Assembly: GCF_030063445.1 (NCBI RefSeq)
Contig: NZ_JASITD010000008.1
Location: forward strand, 124,001-188,000
DNA length: 64,000 nt
From: Hymenobacter sp. H14-R3
GTDB taxonomy: Bacteria > Bacteroidota > Bacteroidia > Cytophagales > Hymenobacteraceae
Direction of reading: 5' to 3'
Shown: in pieces, positions 56,641-64,000 of the stretch
How the letters are laid out: every line of letters starts with the position of its first letter
Numbering within the stretch: position 1 is the first letter of the stretch
Position numbers and translations under genes: made by a program
The notes under the pieces: model-generated
Databases searched by the model: none
What the model was told of the DNA's origin: nothing
Seen by the model: only the letters and a program-made list of their open reading frames with translations

Positions 56641-57318
56641 TTACTCTTTGGCCGTGGCGGCGGTCAGCCAGTCGCAAAACGGACCCAGGCCGCGCAGCGC
56701 GGCCAGCACCTGCGCCCGAAAAGCGTCGGGGCTGAGCGAGCGCACCTCGGCATCGGGCAGCGGGTGGCTGAGCAGGAAGCTCTTGTGGCGCAGCCAGTTG
56801 GCCTCGGGGTGGGTGGCTTCGTAGCCAGCCGGCATTTTCTTGAGTTGCGCGCCGCCCATACCCTGCGGGAAGAGCTGCCGGGCGGTGGGCGTAGCCAGCA
56901 GCGCGTGCAGGTCTTCGGCCGCGTAGTCGATTTCCTGGCGGATGGCGGCTAGCTGCTCCTTGGTAGGCTCGTAGATGCCGCCGGCCACCAGCGTCTGGCC
57001 GTGGGGGCCCACCTGGATGTAGCGGCCCGGTCCCTCGCTTTGCTTGCCGCCCACGGCAAAGTAGGCCGATAAGTGCGTTTTGTACGGCACCTTCACCTTG
57101 GAAAAACGCACATCGCGGTAGATGCGGAAGATGCACTTTTTGGGCTCCAGGCCGGCCAGGGCGGGCTCGTCCTGGGTTAGCTCGCGCAGCCAGTAGGCCA
57201 CGTCCTGCTCAAAATCGGCCCGGAGCTGGTCGAAGGTTTCTTTGTGGGCCTGAAACCAGTCGCGCTCGTTGTGCTGAGCCAGGTTTTCGAGGAAATGAAA
57301 GAGAGTAGCGGGGTTCAT
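56641..57318 (-). CDS. DUF2461 domain protein
   Basis: 225 residues from ATG 57318; more upstream starts lack family similarity. TIGR02453-type conserved protein: LFHFLENLAQHNERDWFQAHKETFDQLRADFEQ, CIFRIYRDVRFSKVKVPYKTHLSAYFAVGGKQ, GRYIQVGPHGQTLVAGGIYEP and KSFLLSHPLPDAEV. The family is widespread in bacteria and fungi and has no established function. No signal peptide. Divergent from the L,D-transpeptidase-like gene. Confidence 0.9.
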   Translation of the reverse strand: MNPATLFHFLENLAQHNERDWFQAHKETFDQLRADFEQDVAYWLRELTQDEPALAGLEPKKCIFRIYRDVRFSKVKVPYKTHLSAYFAVGGKQSEGPGRYIQVGPHGQTLVAGGIYEPTKEQLAAIRQEIDYAAEDLHALLATPTARQLFPQGMGGAQLKKMPAGYEATHPEANWLRHKSFLLSHPLPDAEVRSLSPDAFRAQVLAALRGLGPFCDWLTAATAKE

Positions 57319-57414
57319 AGACCACAAAGATGCGGGGCGCGGGGGCGAATGCGCGGGGCTTATACTGCCGGCCGCCCCCGAAACGTTGGGCAGGCTCAAC
57401 CCTATTTTACGCTT

Positions 57415-58143
57415 ATGCGCGCACTGTTAACGGCTTGCCTACTGCTGGGCTTACTGGGCCCGGCCTGCGCCCAGCCGGGCCTGCCGCCCGCCACGGCCGA
57501 CTGCTGGCCCCAGCAGTTGACCTTTCCGCGGGTGTGGGTGGCCTACGCGCGCTGCTGGCCCGCGCTGGCCAGCCGCCTGCAAGCTCAGCACCTCGACCCG
57601 GCCCGGCTGGAGGTATTTTTTCGACTCATCAAAACCAGCCGGACGCTGGAAGTGTGGGCCCGCAACCACGGCGAGGCGGCATTCCGACTGCTGGGCGGCT
57701 ACCCGCTGGCGGCTGTTTCGGGCTCGCTGGGGCCCAAGCGCCAGGCCGGCGACGGGCAGGTGCCTGAAGGCTTTTACACCATCGACCGCTTCCAGCCAAG
57801 GAGCGCCTTTCACCTCGCGCTGGGCCTCGACTACCCCACGTCCGACGACCTGCTGGCCATCGGCCTGGGCGACCCCGGCGGCGATATCTTCCTGCACGGC
57901 TCCAACGTGACGGTGGGCTGCCTGCCCCTCACCGACGCGGGCATCGACGAGGTGTATCTGCTGGCCGTGGCAGCGCGGGCGGCCGGGCAGGCCAGCCTGG
58001 CGGTGCATATTTTCCCGTTTCCGTTGGTAGATAGCGAGTTGCGGCAGCGCGCGGTCAACCCAAATGCCGCTTTTTGGCGAGGGCTGGTGCCGGGCTACGC
58101 TTACTTTGAAACGCACCACACGTTGGCAGCTGACCCGCATTGA
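57415..58143 (+). CDS. L,D-transpeptidase-like (YkuD/YafK type) secreted protein
   Basis: 242 residues from ATG 57415. Signal peptide MRALLTACLLLGLLGPACAQ. The YkuD active site is GDIFLHGSNVTVGCLPLTDAGIDEVY with His161 and Cys169, and the preceding GFYTIDRF and LGLDYPTSDD strands. YafK-type proteins act on peptidoglycan-linked peptides, for example releasing or making crosslinks to proteins. Promoter-like TATTTTAC lies just upstream. No further genes on this strand until 60067. Confidence 0.85.
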   Translation: MRALLTACLLLGLLGPACAQPGLPPATADCWPQQLTFPRVWVAYARCWPALASRLQAQHLDPARLEVFFRLIKTSRTLEVWARNHGEAAFRLLGGYPLAAVSGSLGPKRQAGDGQVPEGFYTIDRFQPRSAFHLALGLDYPTSDDLLAIGLGDPGGDIFLHGSNVTVGCLPLTDAGIDEVYLLAVAARAAGQASLAVHIFPFPLVDSELRQRAVNPNAAFWRGLVPGYAYFETHHTLAADPH

Positions 58144-58189
58144 TGATGTTTTTGATAACTTACTAAAAATCAATTACTTAATAACCCAA

Positions 58190-59734
58190 CTAATACGCTG
58201 TATTAGCCCCCGATACCAGGTAGGTAGGGTCTTCCTGAATATTGACGTCGATAATGGCACCGGCGTTGCCCAGCAGCTTGCGGCAATCGGGGCTGAGGTG
58301 GCGCAGGTGCAGGGTTTTGCCGGCGCGGGCGTAGCGCTCGGTGAGTTTGTGCAGGGCGTCGAGGGCCGACATATCGGCCACGCGACTCTCGCGGAAGTCG
58401 AGCACCACCTCGGCGGGGTCGTGGGCCACGTCAAACTTTTCGCCGAAAGCCTGCACCGAGCCAAAAAACAGCGGGCCGTAGAGCTCGTAGTGCTTCACGC
58501 CGGCCGCGTCGAGGTGATGGCGCGCCCGGATGCGCTGCGCATTTGCCCAGGCAAAATTGAGGGCCGACACTACCACGCCCAGTAGCACGGCCAGGGCCAG
58601 GTTTTGCGAAATGGCCGTTACGAGCGTCACGAGCAGCATTACCAGCACATCGGGCAGCGGCATGCGGCGCAAAATGCGCAAGCTGGCCCACTCAAACGTG
58701 CCGATAACCACCATAAACATCACACCCACCAGCGCCGCCAGCGGCAGCCGCTCGATGAGCCCTGAACCGGCCACCACGAAGCCCGCCAGCGCCAGCGCCG
58801 CCACCACGCCCGAGAGCCGCCCGCGCCCGCGCGATTCGAGATTCACCATCGTTTGGCCAATCATGGCGCAGCCACCCATGCCGCCCGTGAGGCCCGAGGC
58901 AACGTTGGCCAGGCCCTGGGCCACGCAATCCTGATTGCCGCGGCCGCGGGTATCGGTCATTTCATCGACCACGGTGAGGGTGAGCAGGCTTTCGGTGAGG
59001 CCCACCAGCGCCATGATGAAGGCATAGGGCAGCACCACCCCCAGCGTGTGCCAGGTGTAGGGCACCTGCGGCAGGTGCGGCACGGGCAGCCCGCCCGCAA
59101 TGGAGGCGATGTCGCCCACCGACTTGGTTTGCAGCCCGCCGCCAATAACGAGCGCCGACACCACGATAATAGCCACCAGCGAAGCCGGCACGGCCTTGGT
59201 CAGTTTGGGCAACACGTACACGATGGCCATCGTCAGGGCCACCAGGCCCGCCATCAACAGCAGCGCCGGGCCCGCGAGCCAGTGCATGGCGCCGGCCGCA
59301 TCGCGCACCTTAAACTGCTCTAGCTGCGCCATGAAGATGATGACGGCCAAGCCATTAACAAAGCCGTAGACTACCGGTTGCGGCACCAGCCGGATAAACT
59401 TACCGAAGCGCAGCAGCCCAATAACCACCTGGATAACGCCCATCAGCACCACGGCCGGAAAAAGGTACTCGATGCCCCGCTGGGCCACCAGGCTCACAAT
59501 AACCACCGCCACCGAGCCGGCCGCGCCCGATATCATGCCCGGCCTACCGCCAAACACGCTGGTAATAAGACAGATAACAAAGGCCGAGCCGATGCCCACC
59601 AGCGGGCTGATGTGGGCCAGCAGTGCGAAGGCCACCACCTCCGGCACCAGGGCCAGCGCCGTGGTGAGGCCCGCCAGCACTTCGTCTTTAACGTTGACTT
59701 TGTACTGACTGAAATAAGAAAGCGAAAACTGCAT
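58190..59734 (-). CDS. SulP-family anion transporter with STAS domain
   Basis: 514 residues from ATG 59734; a TTG at 59755 adds seven residues and is less likely. Inner membrane transporter with 10-12 hydrophobic segments. Family motifs: ALVPEVVAFALLAHISPLVGIGSAFV, ISGAAGSVAVVIVSLV, GFVNGLAVIIF and FIMALVGLTESLLTLTVVDEMTDTRGRGNQDCVAQGLANVASGLTGGMGGCAMIGQTMVN. A C-terminal STAS domain (about 420-510: YELYGPLFFGSVQAF, VVLDFRESRVADMSALDALHKL) regulates the family. Likely substrate sulfate or bicarbonate; not decided. Ends 46 bases from the convergent upstream gene. Confidence 0.92.
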   Translation of the reverse strand: MQFSLSYFSQYKVNVKDEVLAGLTTALALVPEVVAFALLAHISPLVGIGSAFVICLITSVFGGRPGMISGAAGSVAVVIVSLVAQRGIEYLFPAVVLMGVIQVVIGLLRFGKFIRLVPQPVVYGFVNGLAVIIFMAQLEQFKVRDAAGAMHWLAGPALLLMAGLVALTMAIVYVLPKLTKAVPASLVAIIVVSALVIGGGLQTKSVGDIASIAGGLPVPHLPQVPYTWHTLGVVLPYAFIMALVGLTESLLTLTVVDEMTDTRGRGNQDCVAQGLANVASGLTGGMGGCAMIGQTMVNLESRGRGRLSGVVAALALAGFVVAGSGLIERLPLAALVGVMFMVVIGTFEWASLRILRRMPLPDVLVMLLVTLVTAISQNLALAVLLGVVVSALNFAWANAQRIRARHHLDAAGVKHYELYGPLFFGSVQAFGEKFDVAHDPAEVVLDFRESRVADMSALDALHKLTERYARAGKTLHLRHLSPDCRKLLGNAGAIIDVNIQEDPTYLVSGANTAY

Positions 59735-59866
59735 AAAAAGCTGAGGTATAGGCAAAAGAAAAGCCGCACGCTTCGGCTGGGAAGCGGCGGCAACAGGGTT
59801 TCTGGCCGGTATTCAGGGTGGGGTGAGCTTGAAAATAAGCGGCCGGAAAGGGGTCATAAACGCCTA

Positions 59867-59874
59867 CAAAGATA
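59867..59874 (-). promoter_or_regulatory. Promoter -7 element of the SulP gene
   Basis: TATCTTTG on the minus strand, perfect TAnnTTTG, giving a leader of roughly 125 bases before the ATG at 59734. The leader includes a small AGCCG/CGGCT hairpin near 59762-59778. Confidence 0.45.
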
Positions 59875-59893
59875 CGAAATGCGCCGCCGGGTT

Positions 59894-60000
59894 GTAGCGC
59901 GAGCTTTCCAGTTCGTGCGCGAGCGCAGCGAGCAGCTTGCGTAGGTCGGCAGCCGGTCCCGGATGCTCGCTGCGCGCACGAACTGGAAAGTTCGCGCTAC
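59894..60000. repeat. Long palindrome between divergent SulP and beta-propeller genes
   Basis: The arms 59894-59934 and 59964-60000 match except for one base and a 4-base deletion (outer part GTAGCGCGAGCTTTCCAGTT, inner part GCAGCGAGCA). The inner part resembles the palindrome at 28709-28811. The 332-base gap 59735-60066 holds this repeat and the promoter but no gene. Confidence 0.82.
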
Positions 60001-60066
60001 GGCCCGGCACACCACCCGGCACGGTTTTTTCGTTGAAGCGGGTACTCATCCTTCCCTACTTTGCCC

Positions 60067-61185
60067 ATGCGCCGGCTCCTTCTTGCCCTTTTCGTTTTCG
60101 CCTTTTTTACCCAACCCACTAGCGCCCAGCGGCCTACCGACTTGTGGTACTTTGGCCGCCAGGCCGGGCTGAGCTTCGCCAACGGCGCGCCCACGCCGCT
60201 GCTCGACGGGGCCATGACCACCTACGAAGGCTGCGCCGTGGCCACCACCAAGCGCGGTGAGCTGCTGTTTTACACCGACGGCCAAACCGTGTGGAACCGC
60301 CAGCACCAGCCCATGCCGGGCGGCCGCCGCCTCCTGGGCAGCGGCAGTAGCACGCAATCGGCCCTCATCGTGCCCGACCCCGGCTCGGGCAACATCTTCT
60401 ACATTTTCACGGTGGCTCCGCAGGGCAGCCCCGACGGCCTGCGCTACTCGGTGGTCGACATGACCCGCGCCGAAGGCCTCGGCGACGTGCCCCGTGCCAA
60501 CCTCCTGCTACTCACGCCGGTAGCCGAGAAGCTGGCCGCCGTGCGCCACCCCAACGGCCGCGACGTGTGGGTGGTGGCCCACCGCTGGAACTCCAACGCC
60601 TTCGTGAGCTACCTCGTCACGGCCGAGGGCGTGCAGGCCGGCAAGCCCATTCTCAGCAACGTGGGCAGCATGAACGCCGGGCCCGGCCGCAACGCCATTG
60701 GGGCGCTCAAGTTTTCGCCCGATGGCACCAAGCTGGCCGCCGCTCTGTGGCGCGAAAACAACAAGTTTGAAGTCTATGACTTTGACCGCAACACTGGCAA
60801 GGTGAGCAACCCGCGCAGCTTCGGGCCCTACCAGGAAGCCTACGGCGTCGAGTTTTCGCCCGATGGCCGCCTGCTCTACGGCACCTGCAACGGCGACACC
60901 AAGGATAAGAAAGTAGCCGCCGGCATGAGCGAAACCCAGATACTGCAATTCGACCTCAAAACCAAGGTTGCCGTGCCGGTGGGCCACTCCTCCAACCACA
61001 AAATCGGGGCTTTGCAACGCGGGCCCGACGGCAAAATCTACGTGGCCCGCGAGGACAATTCCTTCCTGGGCGTGATTGAGCAGCCCAACACCAGCGGCGC
61101 GGCCTGCGGCTACGTCGACGATGGCCTCAAGCTGGGCGGGCGGCGCAGCAAACTCGGGCTGCCGGGCTTCGTGGTGGAGCCTTAG
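60067..61185 (+). CDS. Secreted beta-propeller protein of the T9SS-associated type
   Basis: 372 residues from ATG 60067. Signal peptide MRRLLLALFVFAFFTQPTSAQ. The mature start DLWYFGRQAGLSFANGAPTPLLDGAMTTYEGCAVATTKRGELLFYTDGQTVWNRQHQPMPGGRRLLG, with STQSALIVPDPGS, is the pattern of the propeller that precedes gliding-motility C-terminal domains in many Bacteroidota. Repeats with SPDG (ALKFSPDGTKLAAALW, GVEFSPDGRLLYGT) mark propeller blades. The C-terminal sorting domain itself is absent: the protein ends right after the propeller (GLPGFVVEP). Full-length homologs often continue; this may be a natural short form. Confidence 0.78.
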   Translation: MRRLLLALFVFAFFTQPTSAQRPTDLWYFGRQAGLSFANGAPTPLLDGAMTTYEGCAVATTKRGELLFYTDGQTVWNRQHQPMPGGRRLLGSGSSTQSALIVPDPGSGNIFYIFTVAPQGSPDGLRYSVVDMTRAEGLGDVPRANLLLLTPVAEKLAAVRHPNGRDVWVVAHRWNSNAFVSYLVTAEGVQAGKPILSNVGSMNAGPGRNAIGALKFSPDGTKLAAALWRENNKFEVYDFDRNTGKVSNPRSFGPYQEAYGVEFSPDGRLLYGTCNGDTKDKKVAAGMSETQILQFDLKTKVAVPVGHSSNHKIGALQRGPDGKIYVAREDNSFLGVIEQPNTSGAACGYVDDGLKLGGRRSKLGLPGFVVEP

Positions 61186-61266
61186 CGGGTGGTGTCGGGG
61201 CGTAGTTTGCCCGGCCCACGCAACCTTTATTGGCCGGGCCGGCTCCCAGGTATGAGGCGGCGGGGT

Positions 61267-61274
61267 TATTTTTG
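61267..61274 (+). promoter_or_regulatory. Promoter -7 element of the FKBP gene
   Basis: TATTTTTG matches TAnnTTTG, 15 bases before the ATG at 61290. Confidence 0.5.
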
Positions 61275-61289
61275 CACAAAAACCAATTT

Positions 61290-62216
61290 ATGAAATCATT
61301 TTTTTCGGGAAAATTGCGCCGGCTGCCCGTGGTGCTGATGTGGTTGCTAACGGCGGGCCTGCTCACTACGGCTTGTAAAAAGGACAACGAAACCACGACC
61401 GACTACACCACCGTGGACGATGCCGCCATTAAAAAGTACCTGGCCGACAACGCGATAACTACCGCGCAGAAGCAGCCTTCGGGCCTGTACTACATTCCCG
61501 TAACGACCAACGCTGCCGCGCCGAAACCCACGGCCAACCAAATAGTATCCATCCTCTACACGGGCAAGCTGCTCAATGGCACCGTGTTCGACGCTACGTC
61601 GCAGCGCGACAACACGCCGTTGAGCTTCATCCTGGGAGTCAACCGGATAATTCCGGGCCTGGAGGAAGGCATTTCGCTCATGCACAAGGGCGACAAGGCC
61701 GTGTTCCTCATCCCGTCGGGGCTGGCCTACGGCCCGAGCGGCGCCGCCCCCAGCATTCCGGCCAACGCCGTTATCAGCTTCGAGGTGGAGCTGACGGACA
61801 TCAACACGAGCTTCGCCGTGCCCGACGATAACCTCATCGTCCGCTACCTGGCCAAGAACAACATCACCACCGCCCAGAAGCAGACCTCGGGCCTGTACTT
61901 CGTGCCCACCGTCAGCAACCCCACCGGCGTGCCGGCCGCCGCGGGCAAAACCATCTCGGTACTCTACACTGGTAAGTTGCTGAACGGCACGGTGTTCGAC
62001 GCCACCAAGGCCAACAATGTGCCGTTTACGTTTGTGGTAGGAGCCATGCCCAAGCAGGTAATTCCTGGCTTCGATGAAGGCATCAGCCTGATGCGCAAGG
62101 GCGAGAAAGCCACGTTGCTCATCCCCTCGGCGTTGGCCTATGGGGCCTCGGGCTCGGGCTCCATCCCGGCCAACGCAGTTATCACCTTCGATGTGGAAGT
62201 AGTCGACGTGAAATAA
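61290..62216 (+). CDS. Tandem FKBP-type peptidyl-prolyl isomerase lipoprotein
   Basis: 308 residues from ATG 61290. Lipobox LLTTAC with Cys29, so anchored in a membrane facing the periplasm. Two FKBP domains, about 80-182 and 205-308, each preceded by a linker that is also repeated (NAITTAQKQPSGLYYIPV and NNITTAQKQTSGLYFVPT). Both have VSILYTGKLLNGTVFDAT / SVLYTGKLLNGTVFDAT and LIPSGLAYGPSG / LIPSALAYGASG, and both seem to keep the aromatic pocket (Tyr, Phe, Asp, Phe, Ile, Tyr, Phe). Catalyses proline isomerisation in protein folding. The duplication looks recent. Followed by a long perfect terminator. Confidence 0.93.
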   Translation: MKSFFSGKLRRLPVVLMWLLTAGLLTTACKKDNETTTDYTTVDDAAIKKYLADNAITTAQKQPSGLYYIPVTTNAAAPKPTANQIVSILYTGKLLNGTVFDATSQRDNTPLSFILGVNRIIPGLEEGISLMHKGDKAVFLIPSGLAYGPSGAAPSIPANAVISFEVELTDINTSFAVPDDNLIVRYLAKNNITTAQKQTSGLYFVPTVSNPTGVPAAAGKTISVLYTGKLLNGTVFDATKANNVPFTFVVGAMPKQVIPGFDEGISLMRKGEKATLLIPSALAYGASGSGSIPANAVITFDVEVVDVK

Positions 62217-62223
62217 CTGACAT

Positions 62224-62302
62224 AAAAGCAGTTAGCCATAAACAAGCGGGCCCCTTGCGCGAAATGTGCAAGGGGCCCGCTTGTTTATGGCTAACTGCTT
62301 TT
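62224..62302. terminator. Perfect 35-bp palindrome, bidirectional terminator
   Basis: The arms 62224-62258 and 62268-62302 are perfect 35-base reverse complements (AAAAGCAGTTAGCCATAAAC..., ...GGGCCCCTTGC) with a 9-base loop. It begins and ends with A/T runs between the convergent FKBP and DUF5723-like genes. Confidence 0.92.
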
Positions 62303-62315
62303 GTACTCACTAAAC

Positions 62316-63737
62316 TTATCTTTTGCCAATCTTAAAGCGCAGAAAACCAAGCGCTACCGAGGAATACGGGTTGTTCTCGGTGAAGTAGCCCGCCACGCTG
62401 CGGGTGCTGAGGCCGGCTTCCCACACGGGTGTTACGAAGGTGACGCCCAGCGGCACGCTCAGGCTGTAGCCCGCGCCGCCGCTCACGCCGGTGCTCAGGC
62501 GTACCCAGCGCACGGGCTTAAAGTCGAGGCCCGCGCCGATGAACGTAGTGGGCAGGTTACCAGCCACTTTATTGAGCGGCACCGTCACGTCGAGGCCGGC
62601 TTCAAACAGCTCGGAGATGCGCACGCCGCCGCCCAGGCGCAGCTTGGCGGGCAAGTCGGCGCGGCGCTCCTGGGCCGTTTGGTAGGTGAAGAGCGTTTTG
62701 CCGCTGTCGCCAAACTGGTTCACAATGTTTTGCACCACGTCGTAGGTGGCGAGGCCGCTGTACTGCGGAAACGTCAGGCTTTGGTCGGTAGCCGTGATGA
62801 CGTTGCCGGTCCAGGTCATGGAGCCCAGGTCGGTAACCGACGCGCCCAGGCGGATAACCTTGCCCACCTCGGCCGCCAGGCCCAGGTCGAAGCCATTGCC
62901 GTGGCCCACGGGCTGCAACCCGCTGCCGTTCTGGTAGTTGAAGGTGGGGCTGCTGGCCAGGCTGCCGTAATTGATATCGAACACCGGCGAGAGCGACGAA
63001 TACGCCGAAAGGCTGCCGCCCCCGATGCGCACGTCGGCCACCCCAATGCCCTGGATGTAGCGGTAGCCCGCCCCGGCGGTAAGCTTGATAACGCCCGGCA
63101 CGTTAAACACTTCCACCCCGTAGCCAATATTAAACTCGTTGGTGAGCGCTAGTTGCAGCTGCGTACCGTCGAGTGCGGCCGAGAGCAGCGGCGGCGGGGT
63201 GCCGCCGCGCGGGGTGCCCGCCGCGTCGTAGTACTGCTGCACGATGGCCGCCTGTTGGCCATTCACGATGATGTCGGCGCTATTTTGGTTGAGGGCCACG
63301 TGGCCGCTCAGGCGCTGGCGCACCGACACGGCCAGGCCACCCAGGCCCGGCGGCAGGGTCACGGCCAGGCCGAAGGCCGTGGCATCGGCATTGATGTTGA
63401 GCGCGTTATTACTAGTGAGGTTGGCCACCAACGCGGTGCGCTCGGCGGCCGTGAGCGCGTCGTTGGCGTGAAATAGCAGCTTCTTGAACTGGCTGTTGGT
63501 CAGCGACTGCGAGCCCGCGCCCGCGCCCACCTCCCCTATTGTGAAGGAAATGAGGCTGTTGCCCTGCCGGCCCAGGTTGGCGGGGTTGATGCCCAGCGCT
63601 TGGTAGTCGGGGGCAAACGTGTTGACCACGCCCCCGCGGCCGGTGGCCGAGAAGTTGCTCAGCTCATTTTGGGCCAGCGCGGGCGTGGCGGCCAGCAGGC
63701 CCAAGGCGGCGGGCAGCCAGGAAAGACAGGTTTTCAT
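62316..63737 (-). CDS. DUF5723-like outer membrane beta-barrel protein
   Basis: 473 residues from ATG 63737. Signal peptide MKTCLSWLPAALGLLAATPALAQ. The mature start ELSNFSATGRGGVVNTFAPDYQALGINPANLGRQGNSLISFTIGEVG is the family-typical opening of PorV/DUF5723-like barrels (NPA.lg motif). Repeated amphipathic strands continue to the end, finishing SVALGFLRFKIGKR. Such proteins may shuttle or anchor type IX secretion cargo or carry other roles; the exact function is unknown. A TAGTTTTG promoter motif lies 38 bases upstream. Confidence 0.75.
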   Translation of the reverse strand: MKTCLSWLPAALGLLAATPALAQNELSNFSATGRGGVVNTFAPDYQALGINPANLGRQGNSLISFTIGEVGAGAGSQSLTNSQFKKLLFHANDALTAAERTALVANLTSNNALNINADATAFGLAVTLPPGLGGLAVSVRQRLSGHVALNQNSADIIVNGQQAAIVQQYYDAAGTPRGGTPPPLLSAALDGTQLQLALTNEFNIGYGVEVFNVPGVIKLTAGAGYRYIQGIGVADVRIGGGSLSAYSSLSPVFDINYGSLASSPTFNYQNGSGLQPVGHGNGFDLGLAAEVGKVIRLGASVTDLGSMTWTGNVITATDQSLTFPQYSGLATYDVVQNIVNQFGDSGKTLFTYQTAQERRADLPAKLRLGGGVRISELFEAGLDVTVPLNKVAGNLPTTFIGAGLDFKPVRWVRLSTGVSGGAGYSLSVPLGVTFVTPVWEAGLSTRSVAGYFTENNPYSSVALGFLRFKIGKR

Positions 63738-63775
63738 AGACGAAGGCAACGCCGGAAGCGCGGGCGTACTACCCG

Positions 63776-63783
63776 CAAAACTA
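63776..63783 (-). promoter_or_regulatory. Promoter -7 element of the DUF5723-like gene
   Basis: TAGTTTTG on the minus strand matches TAnnTTTG, 38 bases before the ATG at 63737. Confidence 0.45.
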
Positions 63784-63950
63784 CGGCCCCGGGGTAGCGG
63801 GCCGGCGGGGGTATTCGGCCAATGAGGCAAGTTAATCTGCTATTCATACCAAAAAATGGCTAGGTGCGCCGGGCCACCCCGCCCAGCAAAGAACCAGCTG
63901 CCCGGCCGGCGCGGAGGCTGCCCCAGCGGCCGGATGCGTATTTTGCGGCC

Positions 63951-64000
63951 GTGCCTGCTCCCATTCTCTCCGCCGCCGACTATGCCCAGGGCCTCGCCGC
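63951..64000 (+). CDS. Start of a gene cut by window end
   Basis: GTG at 63951 opens MPAPILSAADYAQGLA and runs off the edge. A TATTTTG stretch directly upstream (about 63939-63946) may be its promoter. The fragment resembles the N-terminus of MeaB/ArgK-type GTPases (LSxxDYxxGI), but 16 residues are too few to say. Confidence 0.35.
   Translation, partial: MPAPILSAADYAQGLA

Overview
The window is a GC-rich chromosomal segment from a member of the Bacteroidota, most likely Hymenobacter or a close relative (Hymenobacteraceae). This is inferred from several things: the TAnnTTTG promoter motifs typical of the phylum; a DUF4835/PorD gene (type IX secretion) in a bamD - rpoZ - coaC - coaB - porD - recN run; GLPGLI, DUF6702 and DUF5723-type proteins; TonB-receptor-like proteins with carboxypeptidase-like N-terminal domains; and a base composition far richer in GC than most of the phylum. 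No tRNA, rRNA, CRISPR array or intact insertion sequence was seen.

Layout. 1-1308: 3' part of an M28 peptidase (-). 1698-7577: a tripartite RND efflux system (outer membrane channel, lipoprotein adaptor, AcrB-type pump). 7796-8836: a secreted GH43 glycosidase, converging on fabI (8971-9792, -). 9954-11705: three poorly characterised minus-strand genes, partly AT-rich. 11783-19190: minus-strand cell-envelope and housekeeping run (OstA-like, bamD, rpoZ, coaC, coaB, porD, recN). 19413: tilS. 20816-25673: a mosaic GLPGLI/TonB-receptor-like locus containing a decayed GLPGLI gene, an AT-rich insert with a small cysteine-rich secreted protein and an intact GLPGLI gene, and an outer membrane receptor-like protein. 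25875-28696: malate dehydrogenase, macro-domain protein, GT9 glycosyltransferase. 28804-32504: NRAMP-like transporter with the 5-oxoprolinase genes pxpA, pxpC, pxpB (-). 32557-41474: M1 aminopeptidase, M16 peptidase, two SRA-domain proteins (one fused to an HNH nuclease), O-methyltransferase, and a second receptor-like protein. 41563-47899: LysM lytic transglycosylase, thioredoxin-like lipid-free secreted protein without its cysteines, panB, RluA-type pseudouridine synthase, fatty acid desaturase. 48056-50552: rpsP-rimM-trmD-rplS translation operon. 50760-58143: aminotransferase, SDR, dxr, rseP, DUF6702, DUF2461 and an L,D-transpeptidase-like protein. 58190-63950: SulP transporter, T9SS-style beta-propeller, tandem FKBP isomerase, DUF5723-like barrel protein, and the first 50 bases of one more gene.

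The most unusual features are: (i) many long intergenic palindromes, several of which supply or overlap the stop codon of the upstream gene; one lies inside what is normally a single coaBC gene and separates it into coaC and coaB; (ii) the mosaic GLPGLI locus, where a native GC-rich copy has lost its central third and an AT-rich replacement has been placed next to it, with the composition break falling inside the signal peptide of the receptor-like gene; (iii) a compact pair of SRA (YDG) proteins, one with an HNH nuclease, which looks like a modification-dependent DNA restriction module with an unpaired reader domain.

All functional calls rest on motifs read by eye in the translations; no database search was possible.
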